DNA of 64,000 nucleotides from Enterovirga rhinocerotis (GCF_004363955.1 NZ_SNZR01000011.1:620001-684000), one strand, 5' to 3'. Counted from the first letter of the stretch, positions 8,841-17,785 are shown. Numbers and translations: made by a program. Notes: generated from the letters alone by a model not told the origin.

Positions 8841-11165
8841 ATGACTCGCATCCCGAGCGCGCCCGGTCTCGCCCCGGACGGCCCGCCCGCCGGGCCGGCG
8901 CCCGCGTCCACCAAGGCCCCCGACATGACGCCATATTCCCCCGACGGCCCGCAGGTCATGCGGCGCTCGCGCATCCGGGAGGGTTCGGCGACGCAGAACG
9001 GAGCGGTCTGGGACGGGCTCGGCGTGAACTTCGCCCTGTTCTCCGCGCATGCGACCAAAGTCGAGCTGTGCCTGTTCGACAGCGAGGGCATCACGGAGAT
9101 CGAGCGGATCGAGCTGCCGGAATATACCGACGAGGTCTTCCACGGCTATTTGCCGGAAGCGCGGCCGGGGACGGTCTACGGCTACCGGGTGCACGGGCCC
9201 TACGAGCCGGAGGCGGGCCATCGCTTCAACCCGAACAAGCTGCTGCTCGACCCCTACGGCAAGCAGCATCTCGGCAGCCTGACATGGGACCCTGCCGTCT
9301 TCGGCTATGTCCAGGGCGAGGACGACCTCACCTTCGACGAGCGCGACAGCGCGCCGTTCATGCCGAAATCCCGCGTGATCGACCCGGCCTTTACCTGGGG
9401 GCGGGACCGCAAGCCGAACGTGCCGTGGGACCGGACGGTGATCTACGAGACGCATCTGCGCGGCTTCACGATGCGCCACCCGGACGTGCCGGAGGATCTG
9501 CGAGGTACCTTCGCCGGGATGCAGACGCGGGAGGTCGTGCGCTACATCAAGTCGCTCGGCGTGACCTCGGTCGAGCTCCTGCCCATCCACGCCTTCGTCG
9601 ACGACGACTTCCTGCTCGACAAGGGGCTGCGCAACTACTGGGGCTACAACACGATCGGCTTCTTCGCGCCGATGGCCCGCTACAAGGCCGGCTCCTCGGT
9701 CGCCGAGTTCAAGGAGATGGTCGCCCGCTTCCACGATGCGGGGCTCGAGGTGATCCTCGACGTCGTCTACAACCACACCGCCGAAGGCAACGAGATGGGG
9801 CCGACCCTCTCGTTCAAGGGGATCGACAACGCCTCCTATTACCGGCTGCTGCCGGACGACCGGCGCCGCTACATCAACGATACCGGGACGGGCAACACGC
9901 TCAATCTCAGCCATCCCCGCGTCCTCCAGATGGTGACCGATTCTCTGCGCTACTGGGCGACGGAGATGCGGGTCGACGGCTTCCGCTTCGACCTCGCCAC
10001 CATCCTCGGCCGCGAAGAGCACGGCTTCGACGAGGGGGGAGGGTTCCTCGACACCTGCCGCCAGGATCCGGTGCTGAACTCCGTCAAGCTGATCGCCGAG
10101 CCCTGGGACATCGGGCCGGGCGGCTATCAGGTCGGCCAGTTCCCGCCCGGCTGGGCGGAATGGAACGACAAGTATCGCGACACGGTCCGCGAATATTGGA
10201 AGGGCGACGAGGGCAAGTTGCCGGACCTCGCCTCCCGCGTCACCGGCTCGGCGGACCTCTTCAACCGGCGCGGGCGCAAGCCCTGGGCGAGCGTCAACTT
10301 CATCACCGCCCATGACGGCTTCACGCTGAACGACCTCGTCTCCTACAACGACAAGCACAACGAGGCGAACGGCGAGGACAACCGCGACGGCCATTCCAAC
10401 AACCATTCCTGGAACCACGGCGTCGAGGGTCCGACCGACGATGCCGAGATCGTCGACCTGCGCTACCGGCAGATGCGCAACCTGCTCGGGACCCTGCTCC
10501 TCTCCCGCGGCACGCCGATGCTGCTCGCGGGCGACGAGTTCGCCCGCACCCAGGGCGGCAACAACAACGCCTATGGGCAGGATTCGGAGATCGGCTGGAT
10601 CGACTGGTCGGTGCCGCCCGCCTCGCGCGACCTCGCCCGGTTCGTGCAGAAGCTGATCGCGCTGCGCCAGGCGCTGCCGATGCTCCGGCGCGGGCGCTTC
10701 CTCACCGGGGCGCTGGACGAGGAGATCGGCGCCAAGGACGTGACCTGGCTCGCGCCCGACGGGACCGAGATGACGCCCCAGCATTGGCAGGACGGGAATG
10801 CGCGCTGCGTCGGCATCCTGCTGGACGGGCGGGCCCAGGAGAGCGGCATCCGGCGGGTGGGGACGGACACGACGCTGTTCCTCGTCCTCAACGCGTATCA
10901 CGACATCGTCAATTGCCGCCTGCCCGAATCGCCGGGGGGCAAGGAATGGGTGCTTCTCCTCGACACCAACCAGCCCGATCTCGAGACCCTGCCGAACTTC
11001 CCGATCGGGCACGAATACGGTGCGACGGGCCACTCGCTGCTTCTGTTTATGACGAAGCCCGACGAGAACGAGCGGGGAACGGAGGACGCGCAGCGTTCCT
11101 ATCAATACGTCATCGCCGCCTTCCACCGGGCGCTCGACGAGGACCTCGTCCTGCCGGGCGACTAA
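8841..11165 (+). CDS. glgX: Glycogen debranching enzyme (isoamylase type)
   Basis: Hydrolyses alpha-1,6 branches of phosphorylase-limit glycogen. The 774-residue GH13 protein has an N-terminal beta-sandwich (GLGVNFALFSAHATKVELCL), then the barrel with GH13 region I DVVYNHTAEG, region II DGFRFDLATI (nucleophile Asp), region III IAEPWDIGPGGYQ (acid Glu) and region IV FITAHDGFTLNDL. The loop with NGEDNRDGHSNNHSWNHG is characteristic of GlgX/TreX. The first about 45 residues are Pro/Ala-rich and poorly conserved in type. A second ATG at about residue 31 is possible, since no strong ribosome-binding site precedes 8841. No glgA, glgB, glgC or glgP gene is in the window. Confidence 0.95.
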   Translation: MTRIPSAPGLAPDGPPAGPAPASTKAPDMTPYSPDGPQVMRRSRIREGSATQNGAVWDGLGVNFALFSAHATKVELCLFDSEGITEIERIELPEYTDEVFHGYLPEARPGTVYGYRVHGPYEPEAGHRFNPNKLLLDPYGKQHLGSLTWDPAVFGYVQGEDDLTFDERDSAPFMPKSRVIDPAFTWGRDRKPNVPWDRTVIYETHLRGFTMRHPDVPEDLRGTFAGMQTREVVRYIKSLGVTSVELLPIHAFVDDDFLLDKGLRNYWGYNTIGFFAPMARYKAGSSVAEFKEMVARFHDAGLEVILDVVYNHTAEGNEMGPTLSFKGIDNASYYRLLPDDRRRYINDTGTGNTLNLSHPRVLQMVTDSLRYWATEMRVDGFRFDLATILGREEHGFDEGGGFLDTCRQDPVLNSVKLIAEPWDIGPGGYQVGQFPPGWAEWNDKYRDTVREYWKGDEGKLPDLASRVTGSADLFNRRGRKPWASVNFITAHDGFTLNDLVSYNDKHNEANGEDNRDGHSNNHSWNHGVEGPTDDAEIVDLRYRQMRNLLGTLLLSRGTPMLLAGDEFARTQGGNNNAYGQDSEIGWIDWSVPPASRDLARFVQKLIALRQALPMLRRGRFLTGALDEEIGAKDVTWLAPDGTEMTPQHWQDGNARCVGILLDGRAQESGIRRVGTDTTLFLVLNAYHDIVNCRLPESPGGKEWVLLLDTNQPDLETLPNFPIGHEYGATGHSLLLFMTKPDENERGTEDAQRSYQYVIAAFHRALDEDLVLPGD

Positions 11166-11193
11166 GGCCGAGTCGGGCGGCGGCCGCGGCCCT

Positions 11194-11409
11194 TCAGCGG
11201 GTCGCGGTCGCCGCCGATTCGATGGCGCGGAGCGAGCGGAGGGTCGCGTCGCCGCAATCCTCGCGGCCAAGCTCTTGTCCCGGCACCGTTCCGGCGAGGA
11301 CGCGGCCCATCCGGGCGAGATCCTTCACCGAGCGGATCAAGGCGGCGATCGGGTCCTGCTCGGCGGCGCTGAGATAGGCGCGGGCGAGGGCGATCTCGGT
11401 CTCACTCAT
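11194..11409 (-). CDS. Small uncharacterised protein, probably SOS-controlled
   Basis: 71-residue soluble, helix-rich protein beginning MSETEIALARAYLSAAEQDP, with no transmembrane segment, one Cys in the second half, and no family I recognise. The start at 11409 is preferred over an upstream in-frame ATG because it is preceded by GGGAGCCAGAC. A perfect alphaproteobacterial LexA-type box lies 25-39 bases upstream of this start, in a position that would cover the promoter. The gene is convergent with glgX, with only 28 bases between the stops. The protein-coding call rests on codon pattern, the ribosome-binding site and the regulatory site, not on a known domain. Confidence 0.6.
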   Translation of the reverse strand: MSETEIALARAYLSAAEQDPIAALIRSVKDLARMGRVLAGTVPGQELGREDCGDATLRSLRAIESAATATR

Positions 11410-11433
11410 GTCTGGCTCCCTGACGTGACGCCA

Positions 11434-11448
11434 GAACAAATAGAGAAC
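11434..11448. promoter_or_regulatory. Probable LexA (SOS) box
   Basis: GAAC-N7-GAAC (on the minus strand GTTC-N7-GTTC), an exact match to the direct-repeat LexA operator known for Alphaproteobacteria, with an A/T-rich spacer. It lies just upstream of the small minus-strand gene starting at 11409 and 195 bases from the lipoprotein start at 11644 on the other strand. The first is the likelier target. Confidence 0.6.
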
Positions 11449-11643
11449 ATTTCTTTGATGATTCGTTAAGCGCGAAGGGTTGGCTTGCGCGCGCCATGCG
11501 CTCGACCATCAGAGGCGGTGTCTGTTGCCGGCATGTGACAGGCTGACGCATTTCCGTGGCCGCGCGGCGAAAGCTTCGCCCTGCGCGCCTCCCGTGCGGC
11601 TAAGCTTCCTCTGCCCGAGAGACGGGCGAGGAGGGCGTCGCCC

Positions 11644-12240
11644 GTGAGATCGATCGTGCTGTGTTTGGTGGCGCTCGCACTCGCGGGTTGCCAGACGATG
11701 GCCAACCGCCTGTCGCCGGCCGAGGTGGCGGGGTTCCGGCTCGCGCAACTCGATGTGGTCCCGCCGCCGGCCGCCGCCATCCGCTGGTACGACGGCGAGG
11801 TCGTCTATGCCGCCAGCAAGGGCGTCGGGATGCTCGAGGCGAGCAGCGCCGCCGCGACGCCCGAGGGGCAGGCCTATCTTCAGCATGCCGTCGCGGGGAA
11901 GGTGCGCGCCGCCTTCCAGCGGGAGCTGGGCGGCTCGCTCACCGGCACGCGCCCCGTCCGCGTCCAGGTGAGGATGCAGAGCGTCACCATGATCCCCGCC
12001 CTCCAGCGCGCCCTGATCGGCGGCGGCGAACACGCCATCGTGGCCGACATCACGGTGCTCGATGCGAAGACGGGGGCCGTCCTGTCGACCTATCCCTCGT
12101 TCAAGGCCGGCTCGACGGCCGGGGGAGGGGTCGTCGGCCTTGCGGTCGACGCCACGATCACCGGCGCGCCGATCGATCGCGTGGTCTCGAACCTCGCCTC
12201 CGGGTATCGGGCCTGGCTGATGAACCCCGGGGCAAGCTAA
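11644..12240 (+). CDS. Predicted lipoprotein of unknown function
   Basis: 198 residues with a GTG start. The N-terminus is a short signal peptide ending in the lipobox LALAGC, so Cys at about residue 16 would be lipidated. The mature part contains VYAASKGVGMLEASSAAATP, alternating beta-strand patterns such as RVQVRMQSVTMIP, and HAIVADITVLDAKTGAVLSTYPSF. This resembles small alphaproteobacterial envelope lipoproteins that I know only as domains of unknown function. It has its own upstream region of about 195 bases and is followed by tRNA-Trp. No partner gene gives a hint to its role. Confidence 0.7.
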   Translation: MRSIVLCLVALALAGCQTMANRLSPAEVAGFRLAQLDVVPPPAAAIRWYDGEVVYAASKGVGMLEASSAAATPEGQAYLQHAVAGKVRAAFQRELGGSLTGTRPVRVQVRMQSVTMIPALQRALIGGGEHAIVADITVLDAKTGAVLSTYPSFKAGSTAGGGVVGLAVDATITGAPIDRVVSNLASGYRAWLMNPGAS

Positions 12241-12301
12241 ACCTCTGGCTTCCCGCGAGCCGGCATGCTAGGGGCTCCTGGCCGCCGGGAAACCGCGGCA
12301 C

Positions 12302-12378
12302 AGGAGTGTAGCTCAGCTGGTTAGAGCACCGGTCTCCAAAACCGGGGGTCGTGGGTTCGAATCCCTCCACTCCTGCCA
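12302..12378 (+). tRNA. trnW: tRNA-Trp (anticodon CCA)
   Basis: 77-base cloverleaf with acceptor stem AGGAGTG / CACTCCT, D-loop GCTCAGCTGGTTAGAGC, anticodon stem CCGGT/ACCGG around CTCCAAA (anticodon CCA at 12336-12338), T-loop GGTTCGAATCC, discriminator G and an encoded CCA end. In most Alphaproteobacteria this tRNA stands directly before secE; here secE is 13 kb downstream. Confidence 0.97.
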
Positions 12379-12414
12379 GCGTTTCAGCTAAGAAATTGAT
12401 CTGGCAGATTTTTC
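12373..12414 (+). terminator. Terminator after tRNA-Trp
   Basis: CTGCCAG (12373-12379, using the last tRNA bases) pairs with CTGGCAG (12401-12407) and is followed by ATTTTTC, a plausible intrinsic terminator. It would end the tRNA transcript before the accessory genes. Bases 12415-12682 hold no gene or other feature I can support. Confidence 0.5.
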
Positions 12415-12682
12415 AGGCCTAGCCGCAGGGCGCCCCATCCGGGGCCCCGCTTTCGGCATGAGCCCTCATGACGCCGTCTGCGCCAAAGTAGGATGCGGGC
12501 GAGCGCTGGAATCGACCCGTCTTACGCCGATGCGTCTTGCGATCGTTATCGATCGGGAATCGGCGCATTTCGATCGGTGCTGTCGTGCGACGTCGCCGGC
12601 TCCGCGAGAGGGGCGATGGAGGCCGGCCTTCGGGGCATCCTCCTCGAGGACTGCCTTGGGCCCGATCGATCAGGCGGTCGCC

Positions 12683-13423
12683 CTATCGCAGGCTTGCTGC
12701 GAGCTCCACGAAATCGCTCACGACGTGATCCCAAGCGCCGGTCGGCTCGAGATCTGTCGCCTGCGTCGGCCCGTGCTCCGTCGGCCGCCGCACGAACGCG
12801 GTCCGAAGACCCACGGAGGCCGCAGCGGCGAGATCGTCGTTGTGGGCGGCCACCATCATGCATTCCGACGGCGCCAGGCCCAGGACCTCGGCGGTATCGA
12901 GATAGGCTCGCGGATCGGGTTTGTAGGCTCGCACCACCTCTGCGCCCAGGATGCAGTCCCAGGGCAGCCCTGCGCGCTTCGCCATGTTGGTCAGGAGCGC
13001 GATGTTGCCGTTGGAGAGGGGAGCGACGACGAACCGCTCGCGCAGCCGCCTCAAACCCTCGATGGCGTCCGGCCAGGGATCGAGCCGATGCCAGGCCCGC
13101 GTGAGATCGTCCAACTCCCCGGCGGGCAACTCACCGGGTTCCGCGCCCCACGCGACGAGGAGATCCTCCAGATTCTCGCGATGGATCACGTCGAGCCGGA
13201 CGAAGGAACGCTCGCCGGCGCGCACGCGCTGCATCGCCGGCTGGTAGCGTTCGCGCCACCCGTCGGCGAAGTCCTCCGCGCGTCCGGATATGCCGTGGCG
13301 CGAGAGGAACGGGGCGACCTCGCGCACGATGCCCGCGCGCCAGTCGACGACAGTCCCGAAGGTGTCGAAGAGGAGCGCGCGGACGGCGTGACCCGCGGCG
13401 GAGGGGTGGGTCGCAGACCTCAC
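12683..13423 (-). CDS. HAD-superfamily hydrolase, haloacid dehalogenase type II-like
   Basis: 246-residue cytoplasmic HAD protein. Motif I is LLFDTFGTVVDWR with nucleophile Asp20; motif II is in APLSNGN; motif III Lys is in RAYKPDPRAYL; motif IV is the weak MMVAAHNDDLAAA. The FDTFGTV and KPDP patterns are those of L-2-haloacid dehalogenases, but many phosphatases share them, so the substrate is open. The start is a GTG that overlaps the stop of the upstream binding-protein gene (GTGA), which implies translational coupling. The only in-frame ATG would remove motif I. Pairing with a solute-binding protein suggests a role in using an imported organic acid. Confidence 0.8.
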   Translation of the reverse strand: MRSATHPSAAGHAVRALLFDTFGTVVDWRAGIVREVAPFLSRHGISGRAEDFADGWRERYQPAMQRVRAGERSFVRLDVIHRENLEDLLVAWGAEPGELPAGELDDLTRAWHRLDPWPDAIEGLRRLRERFVVAPLSNGNIALLTNMAKRAGLPWDCILGAEVVRAYKPDPRAYLDTAEVLGLAPSECMMVAAHNDDLAAAASVGLRTAFVRRPTEHGPTQATDLEPTGAWDHVVSDFVELAASLR

Positions 13424-14634
13424 AGCTTGCAACCGGTGCTCCCCTCGGGAGGTGTCACCTCGGCGGCCGGGATGCGGCGAACGAGCTTGTACAGGTCCCA
13501 CGGTCCCTTGGATTCTGCAGGCGCCTTGACCTCGAAGAGGTAGAAGTCGTGCACGATCCGGCCGTCCTTCCGGGCCTGGCCGTTTTGGATCATGAAATCG
13601 TTGATCGGCGTCGCCCTCATTTTCTCCGCGACCACCTCCGCGTCCTTGGTGGCCGCCGCCGCGATGGCCTTCAGGTAATGCGTCGTGCCGCTGTAGATCG
13701 CGGCGTGGGCCATGGACGGCATGGCGCCTCCGGAGCGTTCCGCGAAACGCTTCGACCAGGCCCGCGTCTCGTCCGTCAGATCCCAGTAGAAGGATTCTGT
13801 CAGCAGCAGGCCCTGCGAGCGTTCGAGGCCGAGGCTCTTGATGTCCGTGACGAAGGCCAGCATCGCCACCAGGCGCGCCTTGCCGGACGTCACGCCGAAC
13901 TCGATGGCCTGCTTGATCGAGTTGGTCGTGTCGGTGCCGGAATTCGCCAGCGCGATCACGTCGGCCTGCGCGGCTTGTGCCTGCAGCAGGAACGACGAGA
14001 AGTCGGACGTCAGATAGGGATGGCGCGCTTCGCCGACGATCTTGCCACCGTTGGCCGTCACGACGGCCTTGCTCTCGTTCGCCAGCGAGTGACCGAAGGC
14101 GACGTCGGCGGTGAGGAAGTACCAGTTCTTCAGGCCGCTTTTCGCGACCGTCGCGGCCGTGCCCTTCGCCAGCACCGACGTGTCGTAGGCCCATTGGAAG
14201 GTGGTCCCGGAGCAGTGCTTCCCCGTCAGGTCGGCGAGGCCCGACGATGCGATGATCATCATCTTCTTTCGCTCGCGAACGAGCTCCTGCAGGCCGAGCG
14301 CGACGGAGGACGGCACGGGATCGAGGATCGCGTCGACCTTATCGACATCGAACCAACGCCGGGCGATGCCGCTCGCGATGTCCGGCTTGTTCTGACTGTC
14401 GGCCGAAACCAGCGTGATCGGCTTGCCGAGCACCGAGCCGCCGAAATCGTCGATGGCCATCTGGGCCGCGATGATGGACCCCTTGCCGCCGAGATCCGCG
14501 AACGCGCCGCTGAGATCATTCAACACGCCGAGTTTGAGACCGTCCTCTTGCTGCGCGTGCACAGGCAGCAACGCCGCGCATGTGAATAGAACGGCACAGG
14601 CAATCCCCGTGATCCGCGCCGACGTCGTACCCAT
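13420..14634 (-). CDS. Periplasmic ABC-type binding protein (branched-chain amino acid/amide family), orphan
   Basis: 404-residue type I periplasmic binding protein of the LivJ/UrtA-like group. It has a signal peptide ending VHAQQ, then KLGVLNDLSGAFADLGG, the hinge region IIASSGLADLTGKHC and FFYL-type strands such as WYFLTADVAFGHSLANES. The C-terminus is VTPPEGSTGCKL. No permease or ATPase gene accompanies it on this strand; the nearest importer is the complete set at 17.9-22.7 kb, which has its own binding protein. It overlaps the HAD gene by 4 bases. It may feed that importer with a second ligand, or serve an importer elsewhere. The ligand is unknown. Confidence 0.85.
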   Translation of the reverse strand: MGTTSARITGIACAVLFTCAALLPVHAQQEDGLKLGVLNDLSGAFADLGGKGSIIAAQMAIDDFGGSVLGKPITLVSADSQNKPDIASGIARRWFDVDKVDAILDPVPSSVALGLQELVRERKKMMIIASSGLADLTGKHCSGTTFQWAYDTSVLAKGTAATVAKSGLKNWYFLTADVAFGHSLANESKAVVTANGGKIVGEARHPYLTSDFSSFLLQAQAAQADVIALANSGTDTTNSIKQAIEFGVTSGKARLVAMLAFVTDIKSLGLERSQGLLLTESFYWDLTDETRAWSKRFAERSGGAMPSMAHAAIYSGTTHYLKAIAAAATKDAEVVAEKMRATPINDFMIQNGQARKDGRIVHDFYLFEVKAPAESKGPWDLYKLVRRIPAAEVTPPEGSTGCKL

Positions 14635-14875
14635 GCGTTTCCTCACCGAACTCAGACGGGCTATGCTCCGCCGTCTTGTCAGGCCTATATTCGAAGACGG
14701 AGACGAAGACCAAGGCCCCAGCTCCGACGCATCATGGCGGTGGTCCGGAGATAGCCTTGGGCGCCTTGCTGGTTCCTGCCAGGTCGCGCTCCGCAAACTT
14801 CCCTTCGTCGTCTCGTGAGGCGAGCGTCCGGTCGGCGCTGACGGGCGGCCTGGTCGCTTCGTCCCGCTCGCCGCG

Positions 14876-15919
14876 TCACGGCACGCCGACGGCCCTCGGG
14901 GTAGGGATCGTCGCATGGCCGAGAGCCGTTCGCGCGCCGGCGGGGCGGCGCGCGTGGTCCTGGTGCCGCTCGTGGCGATGCAGGCTGCGCATCGGGTCCG
15001 GCATGCCGCGCTCCAACCCTGCCTGCATCTTCGGATCGGCTGCGAAGAGAGCCGCCAGATAGCGGGCGACGCTGCGGATGCGCTGAGCGTATTGCAGGTC
15101 GCAATGGACGTTGATCCAGAGATCGCGGGTCGTCGACACCGCCTCCGGCAGGACCTGGACGAGATCGGTCCGGCCCTCGACGGCGAATTCGGGCAGCAGA
15201 ACGAGGCCGGCCCCGCCCGCGGCCGCGTTCATCTGCGCGATCATGCTGTTCGAGTGAAAGACGACGTCAGGTTGCTCGACGACGTCGTCGAGCCATTTCA
15301 CCGCGTCGACCTGGATCAGGTCCTCGATATACGAGACGTAGACGTGGTTCGCGAGGTCGGCCTCGCAGGTGGGAACGCCCCGTTCCGCCAGGTAGCCGGG
15401 ACTGCCGTAGAGGTAGAGCCGGAACCGGCCGACATGGCTCGAGATCAGGCCTCGCCCGTCGGGCCGGAAGAAGCTCAGGAAGAGATCCGCCTCGCGCCGG
15501 TTCACGTAGACCGTCTGCGGCGAGGTCACGAGCTCGAGCTGCACGCAGGGATGCTTTTGCTTCAGATCGGCCAGCCGGCGCGCGAGATAGAGCGAAGCGA
15601 TGCCTTCCATCGTGGCGAGCCGAACCCGGCCGGCGATGGCCTCGTCCTCGTCCGAGATGTCCTCCTGCAGCGCGATGACCGCGCTTTCCACGCGCTCGGC
15701 ATGGCGCAGGAGGCGCTCTCCGAGATCCGTCAGCCGCAACCCGTTCGTCTGGCGCGAGAACAGGGCGGAGCCGAGCGAGGATTCGAGCTGCGCCACGCGG
15801 CGGCTCACGGTCGACTGGTCGATCCGCAACCGCTTCGCGGCCGCGCTCAGATTGCCGGCCCGCGCCGTTTGGACGAAGACCTTGAGGTTATCCCAGTCGA
15901 AGCTCTCGAACGATGCCAT
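14876..15919 (-). CDS. LysR-family transcriptional regulator
   Basis: 347 residues. The N-terminal winged helix-turn-helix (about residues 8-66) reads WDNLKVFVQTARAGNLSAAA, with the recognition helix in DQSTVSRRVAQLESSLGSAL. An effector-binding domain follows to about 300. The last about 40 residues are basic and of low complexity, so the functional end may come earlier. It is divergent from the nitrilase gene across 112 bases that contain a dyad of the LysR kind, so it very likely controls the nitrilase/isonitrile-hydratase genes and perhaps the importer behind them. The group resembles regulators with long linkers that respond to small organic acids; the inducer is unknown. Confidence 0.9.
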   Translation of the reverse strand: MASFESFDWDNLKVFVQTARAGNLSAAAKRLRIDQSTVSRRVAQLESSLGSALFSRQTNGLRLTDLGERLLRHAERVESAVIALQEDISDEDEAIAGRVRLATMEGIASLYLARRLADLKQKHPCVQLELVTSPQTVYVNRREADLFLSFFRPDGRGLISSHVGRFRLYLYGSPGYLAERGVPTCEADLANHVYVSYIEDLIQVDAVKWLDDVVEQPDVVFHSNSMIAQMNAAAGGAGLVLLPEFAVEGRTDLVQVLPEAVSTTRDLWINVHCDLQYAQRIRSVARYLAALFAADPKMQAGLERGMPDPMRSLHRHERHQDHARRPAGARTALGHATIPTPRAVGVP

Positions 15920-15969
15920 GACGGGGCTCCAGCAAGAACCGAACCAGCCTGCGGCGGCGCCGGGGAATC

Positions 15970-15985
15970 CGCAAGGAGCTTTGCG
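15970..15985. promoter_or_regulatory. Candidate LysR operator
   Basis: CGCAA-N6-TTGCG, a perfect 5-bp dyad in the 112-base gap between the divergent regulator and nitrilase genes. Size and position fit a LysR-type activator site, though it does not exactly follow the T-N11-A core rule. Inference from position and symmetry only. Confidence 0.4.
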
Positions 15986-16031
15986 AAAATGGGCATAGGA
16001 GCGCCGCCGAGCGGCCTGTTACGCCTTGTCC

Positions 16032-17069
16032 ATGCAGACCCCCTTCAAGGCTGCGGCGATCCATGCCGCCCCCGTCTTCCTCGATCGGAAACAGACGACC
16101 GAGAAGGCCGTCTCGCTCATGCGGGAGGCGGCGCGCAACGGCGCCTCGCTCGTCGCATTTCCCGAGACCTTCATCCCCGCCTTCCCGGTCTGGGCGGCGC
16201 TCTGGGCACCGATCGACAATCACGACCTGTTCGAGCGGATGTGCGCGGAATCGGTGTTCGTGGACGGACCCGAGATCGGCAGGCTTCGGGCCGAGGCGCG
16301 CGATCTCGGCATCGTCGTCTCGATGGGGATCAGCGAGCGGTCCCGGGCGAGCGGCGGCGCGATCTGGAACTCGAACGTCATCATCGGCCATGACGGCGCG
16401 CTGCTGAACCTGCACCGCAAGCTCGTCCCGACCTTCTACGAAAAGCTGATCTGGGCGGCGGGAGACGGCGCGGGCCTGCGCGTCGTCGACACGACGGTCG
16501 GGCGGATCGGCCAGCTCATCTGCGGCGAGAACACCAACCCGCTCGCCCGCTACGCGCTGATGGCCCAGGGCGAGCAGCTCCACATCTCGACCTGGCCGCC
16601 GATCTGGCCGACGCGCCGCCCGGCCGGAGGCGGCAATTTCGACAACGTCGCCGCGAACCGCATCCGCGCGGCCGCCCATTGCTTCGAGGCCAAGGTCTTC
16701 GGCCTCGTGACGGCCGGCGTGCTCGACAAGGCCGCCCGCGACTTCCTCGTCGACCGCGATCCGTCGATCGCGGAGGTGGTCGACCGGACGCCTCCGGCCG
16801 CGTCGTTCTTCGTCGATCCCACGGGCGCGCAGATCGGGGAGGCGCTCCAGGCCGACGAGGGCATCGTCTACGCGCAGATCGACCTCGCGGCCTGCATCGA
16901 GCCGAAGCAGTTCCACGACGTCGTCGGCTACTACAACCGTTTCGACATCTTCGACGTCTCGATCGACCGTCGCCGCCTCGCGCCCGCGGCCTTCCGCGGC
17001 GAGGGGCACCGCTCCGAGCCGTTCGTCGAGGACACGGCGGACCGCCTCCTGCCTTCGGAGCTCGCATGA
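16032..17069 (+). CDS. Nitrilase-family carbon-nitrogen hydrolase
   Basis: 345-residue hydrolase expected to convert a nitrile to an acid and ammonia. The catalytic triad is visible: Glu45 in FPETF, Lys130 in NLHRKLVPTF and Cys164 in QLICGENTNPLARYALMAQG. True nitrilases usually have CWE after the nucleophile; here it is CGE, so the substrate class may differ (amide, cyanohydrin or a branched nitrile). STWPPIWPTRRP and the DPTGAQIGEALQADEGIVYA strand are nitrilase-branch features. The ATG at 16032 was chosen; a TTG six bases earlier is possible. Its stop overlaps the next gene by 4 bases (ATGA). Confidence 0.88.
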   Translation: MQTPFKAAAIHAAPVFLDRKQTTEKAVSLMREAARNGASLVAFPETFIPAFPVWAALWAPIDNHDLFERMCAESVFVDGPEIGRLRAEARDLGIVVSMGISERSRASGGAIWNSNVIIGHDGALLNLHRKLVPTFYEKLIWAAGDGAGLRVVDTTVGRIGQLICGENTNPLARYALMAQGEQLHISTWPPIWPTRRPAGGGNFDNVAANRIRAAAHCFEAKVFGLVTAGVLDKAARDFLVDRDPSIAEVVDRTPPAASFFVDPTGAQIGEALQADEGIVYAQIDLAACIEPKQFHDVVGYYNRFDIFDVSIDRRRLAPAAFRGEGHRSEPFVEDTADRLLPSELA

Positions 17070-17785
17070 TCCCCTCGGACAAGCATCTCACGATCGGCTC
17101 GCTCCTGTTCGACGGGATCGACCAGATCGACTTCACCGGGCCGTTCGAGGTCTTCTCGCGGCTGCCGAACTCGACCTTCCGCAGCTATGCCAAGACCCTC
17201 GATCCCGTCACGGACATGAAGGGCCTGCGCATCCTGCCCGATGCGACGCTCGACGAGGCGGGCCAGCTCGACATCGTCCACGTGCCGGGCGGGTTCGGAC
17301 AGGAAGGGGTCATGGAGGACGAGGCCATCCTCGGATGGCTGCGGCGCCAGGCCGAAGGCGCCACGCTGGTCTATTCCGTGTGCACGGGTGCGCTCGTCTG
17401 CGGCGCGGCGGGCCTGCTCAAGGGGCGGCGTTCGACCACCCATTGGGCATCCTTCCATCTCCTGCCCTGGTTCGGGGCGATCCCGGTCGACGAACGGGTC
17501 GTCATCGACGGCGCCTTCGCCTCGGCCGCCGGCGTGACCGCCGGGATCGACGGGGCGCTGCGCGTCGCCGCTCTCCTGCGCGGCGATGCGGTCGCCCAGT
17601 CGATCCAGCTCTACATGCAATATGCGCCGGAGCCCCCCTTCGAGGCGGGGACCCCCGCGACGGCCCCGGCCGCGATCCTGGACGCGATGCGCGGCTCGAT
17701 CGCCGGGATGACCGCCCAGCGCGCAGCGACCGCCCGTCGCGTCGCCGAGCGCCTCGGCATCGAGCCGCCCGAGCCCGCGGCCTGA
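17066..17785 (+). CDS. DJ-1/PfpI-family isonitrile hydratase-like protein
   Basis: 239 residues. From memory it closely follows Pseudomonas isonitrile hydratase (InhA), which turns isocyanides into N-formamides. Shared features are the early acidic motif QIDFTGPFEVF (Asp22, Glu28), the nucleophile elbow VYSVCTGALVCGAAGLLKG (Cys106), TTHWASFHLLPWFGAIPVDERVV and the tail QYAPEPPFEAGTPATAP. It is shorter than GlxA-type regulators and has no AraC domain, so it is an enzyme rather than a transcription factor. It is translationally coupled to the nitrilase gene. Substrate identity is inferred; other DJ-1 hydratases cannot be ruled out. Confidence 0.8.
   Translation: MIPSDKHLTIGSLLFDGIDQIDFTGPFEVFSRLPNSTFRSYAKTLDPVTDMKGLRILPDATLDEAGQLDIVHVPGGFGQEGVMEDEAILGWLRRQAEGATLVYSVCTGALVCGAAGLLKGRRSTTHWASFHLLPWFGAIPVDERVVIDGAFASAAGVTAGIDGALRVAALLRGDAVAQSIQLYMQYAPEPPFEAGTPATAPAAILDAMRGSIAGMTAQRAATARRVAERLGIEPPEPAA

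Noticed and set aside
8595-11270. Long minus-strand open frame opposite glgX
   Set aside because: Artefact of GC-rich coding; glgX on + has all GH13 motifs.
12458-13543. Plus-strand open frame over the HAD gene
   Set aside because: No start signal or family match; the minus-strand HAD protein accounts for the sequence.
17066-17785. GlxA-type AraC regulator
   Set aside because: Only the DJ-1/PfpI domain is present; there is no C-terminal helix-turn-helix domain.
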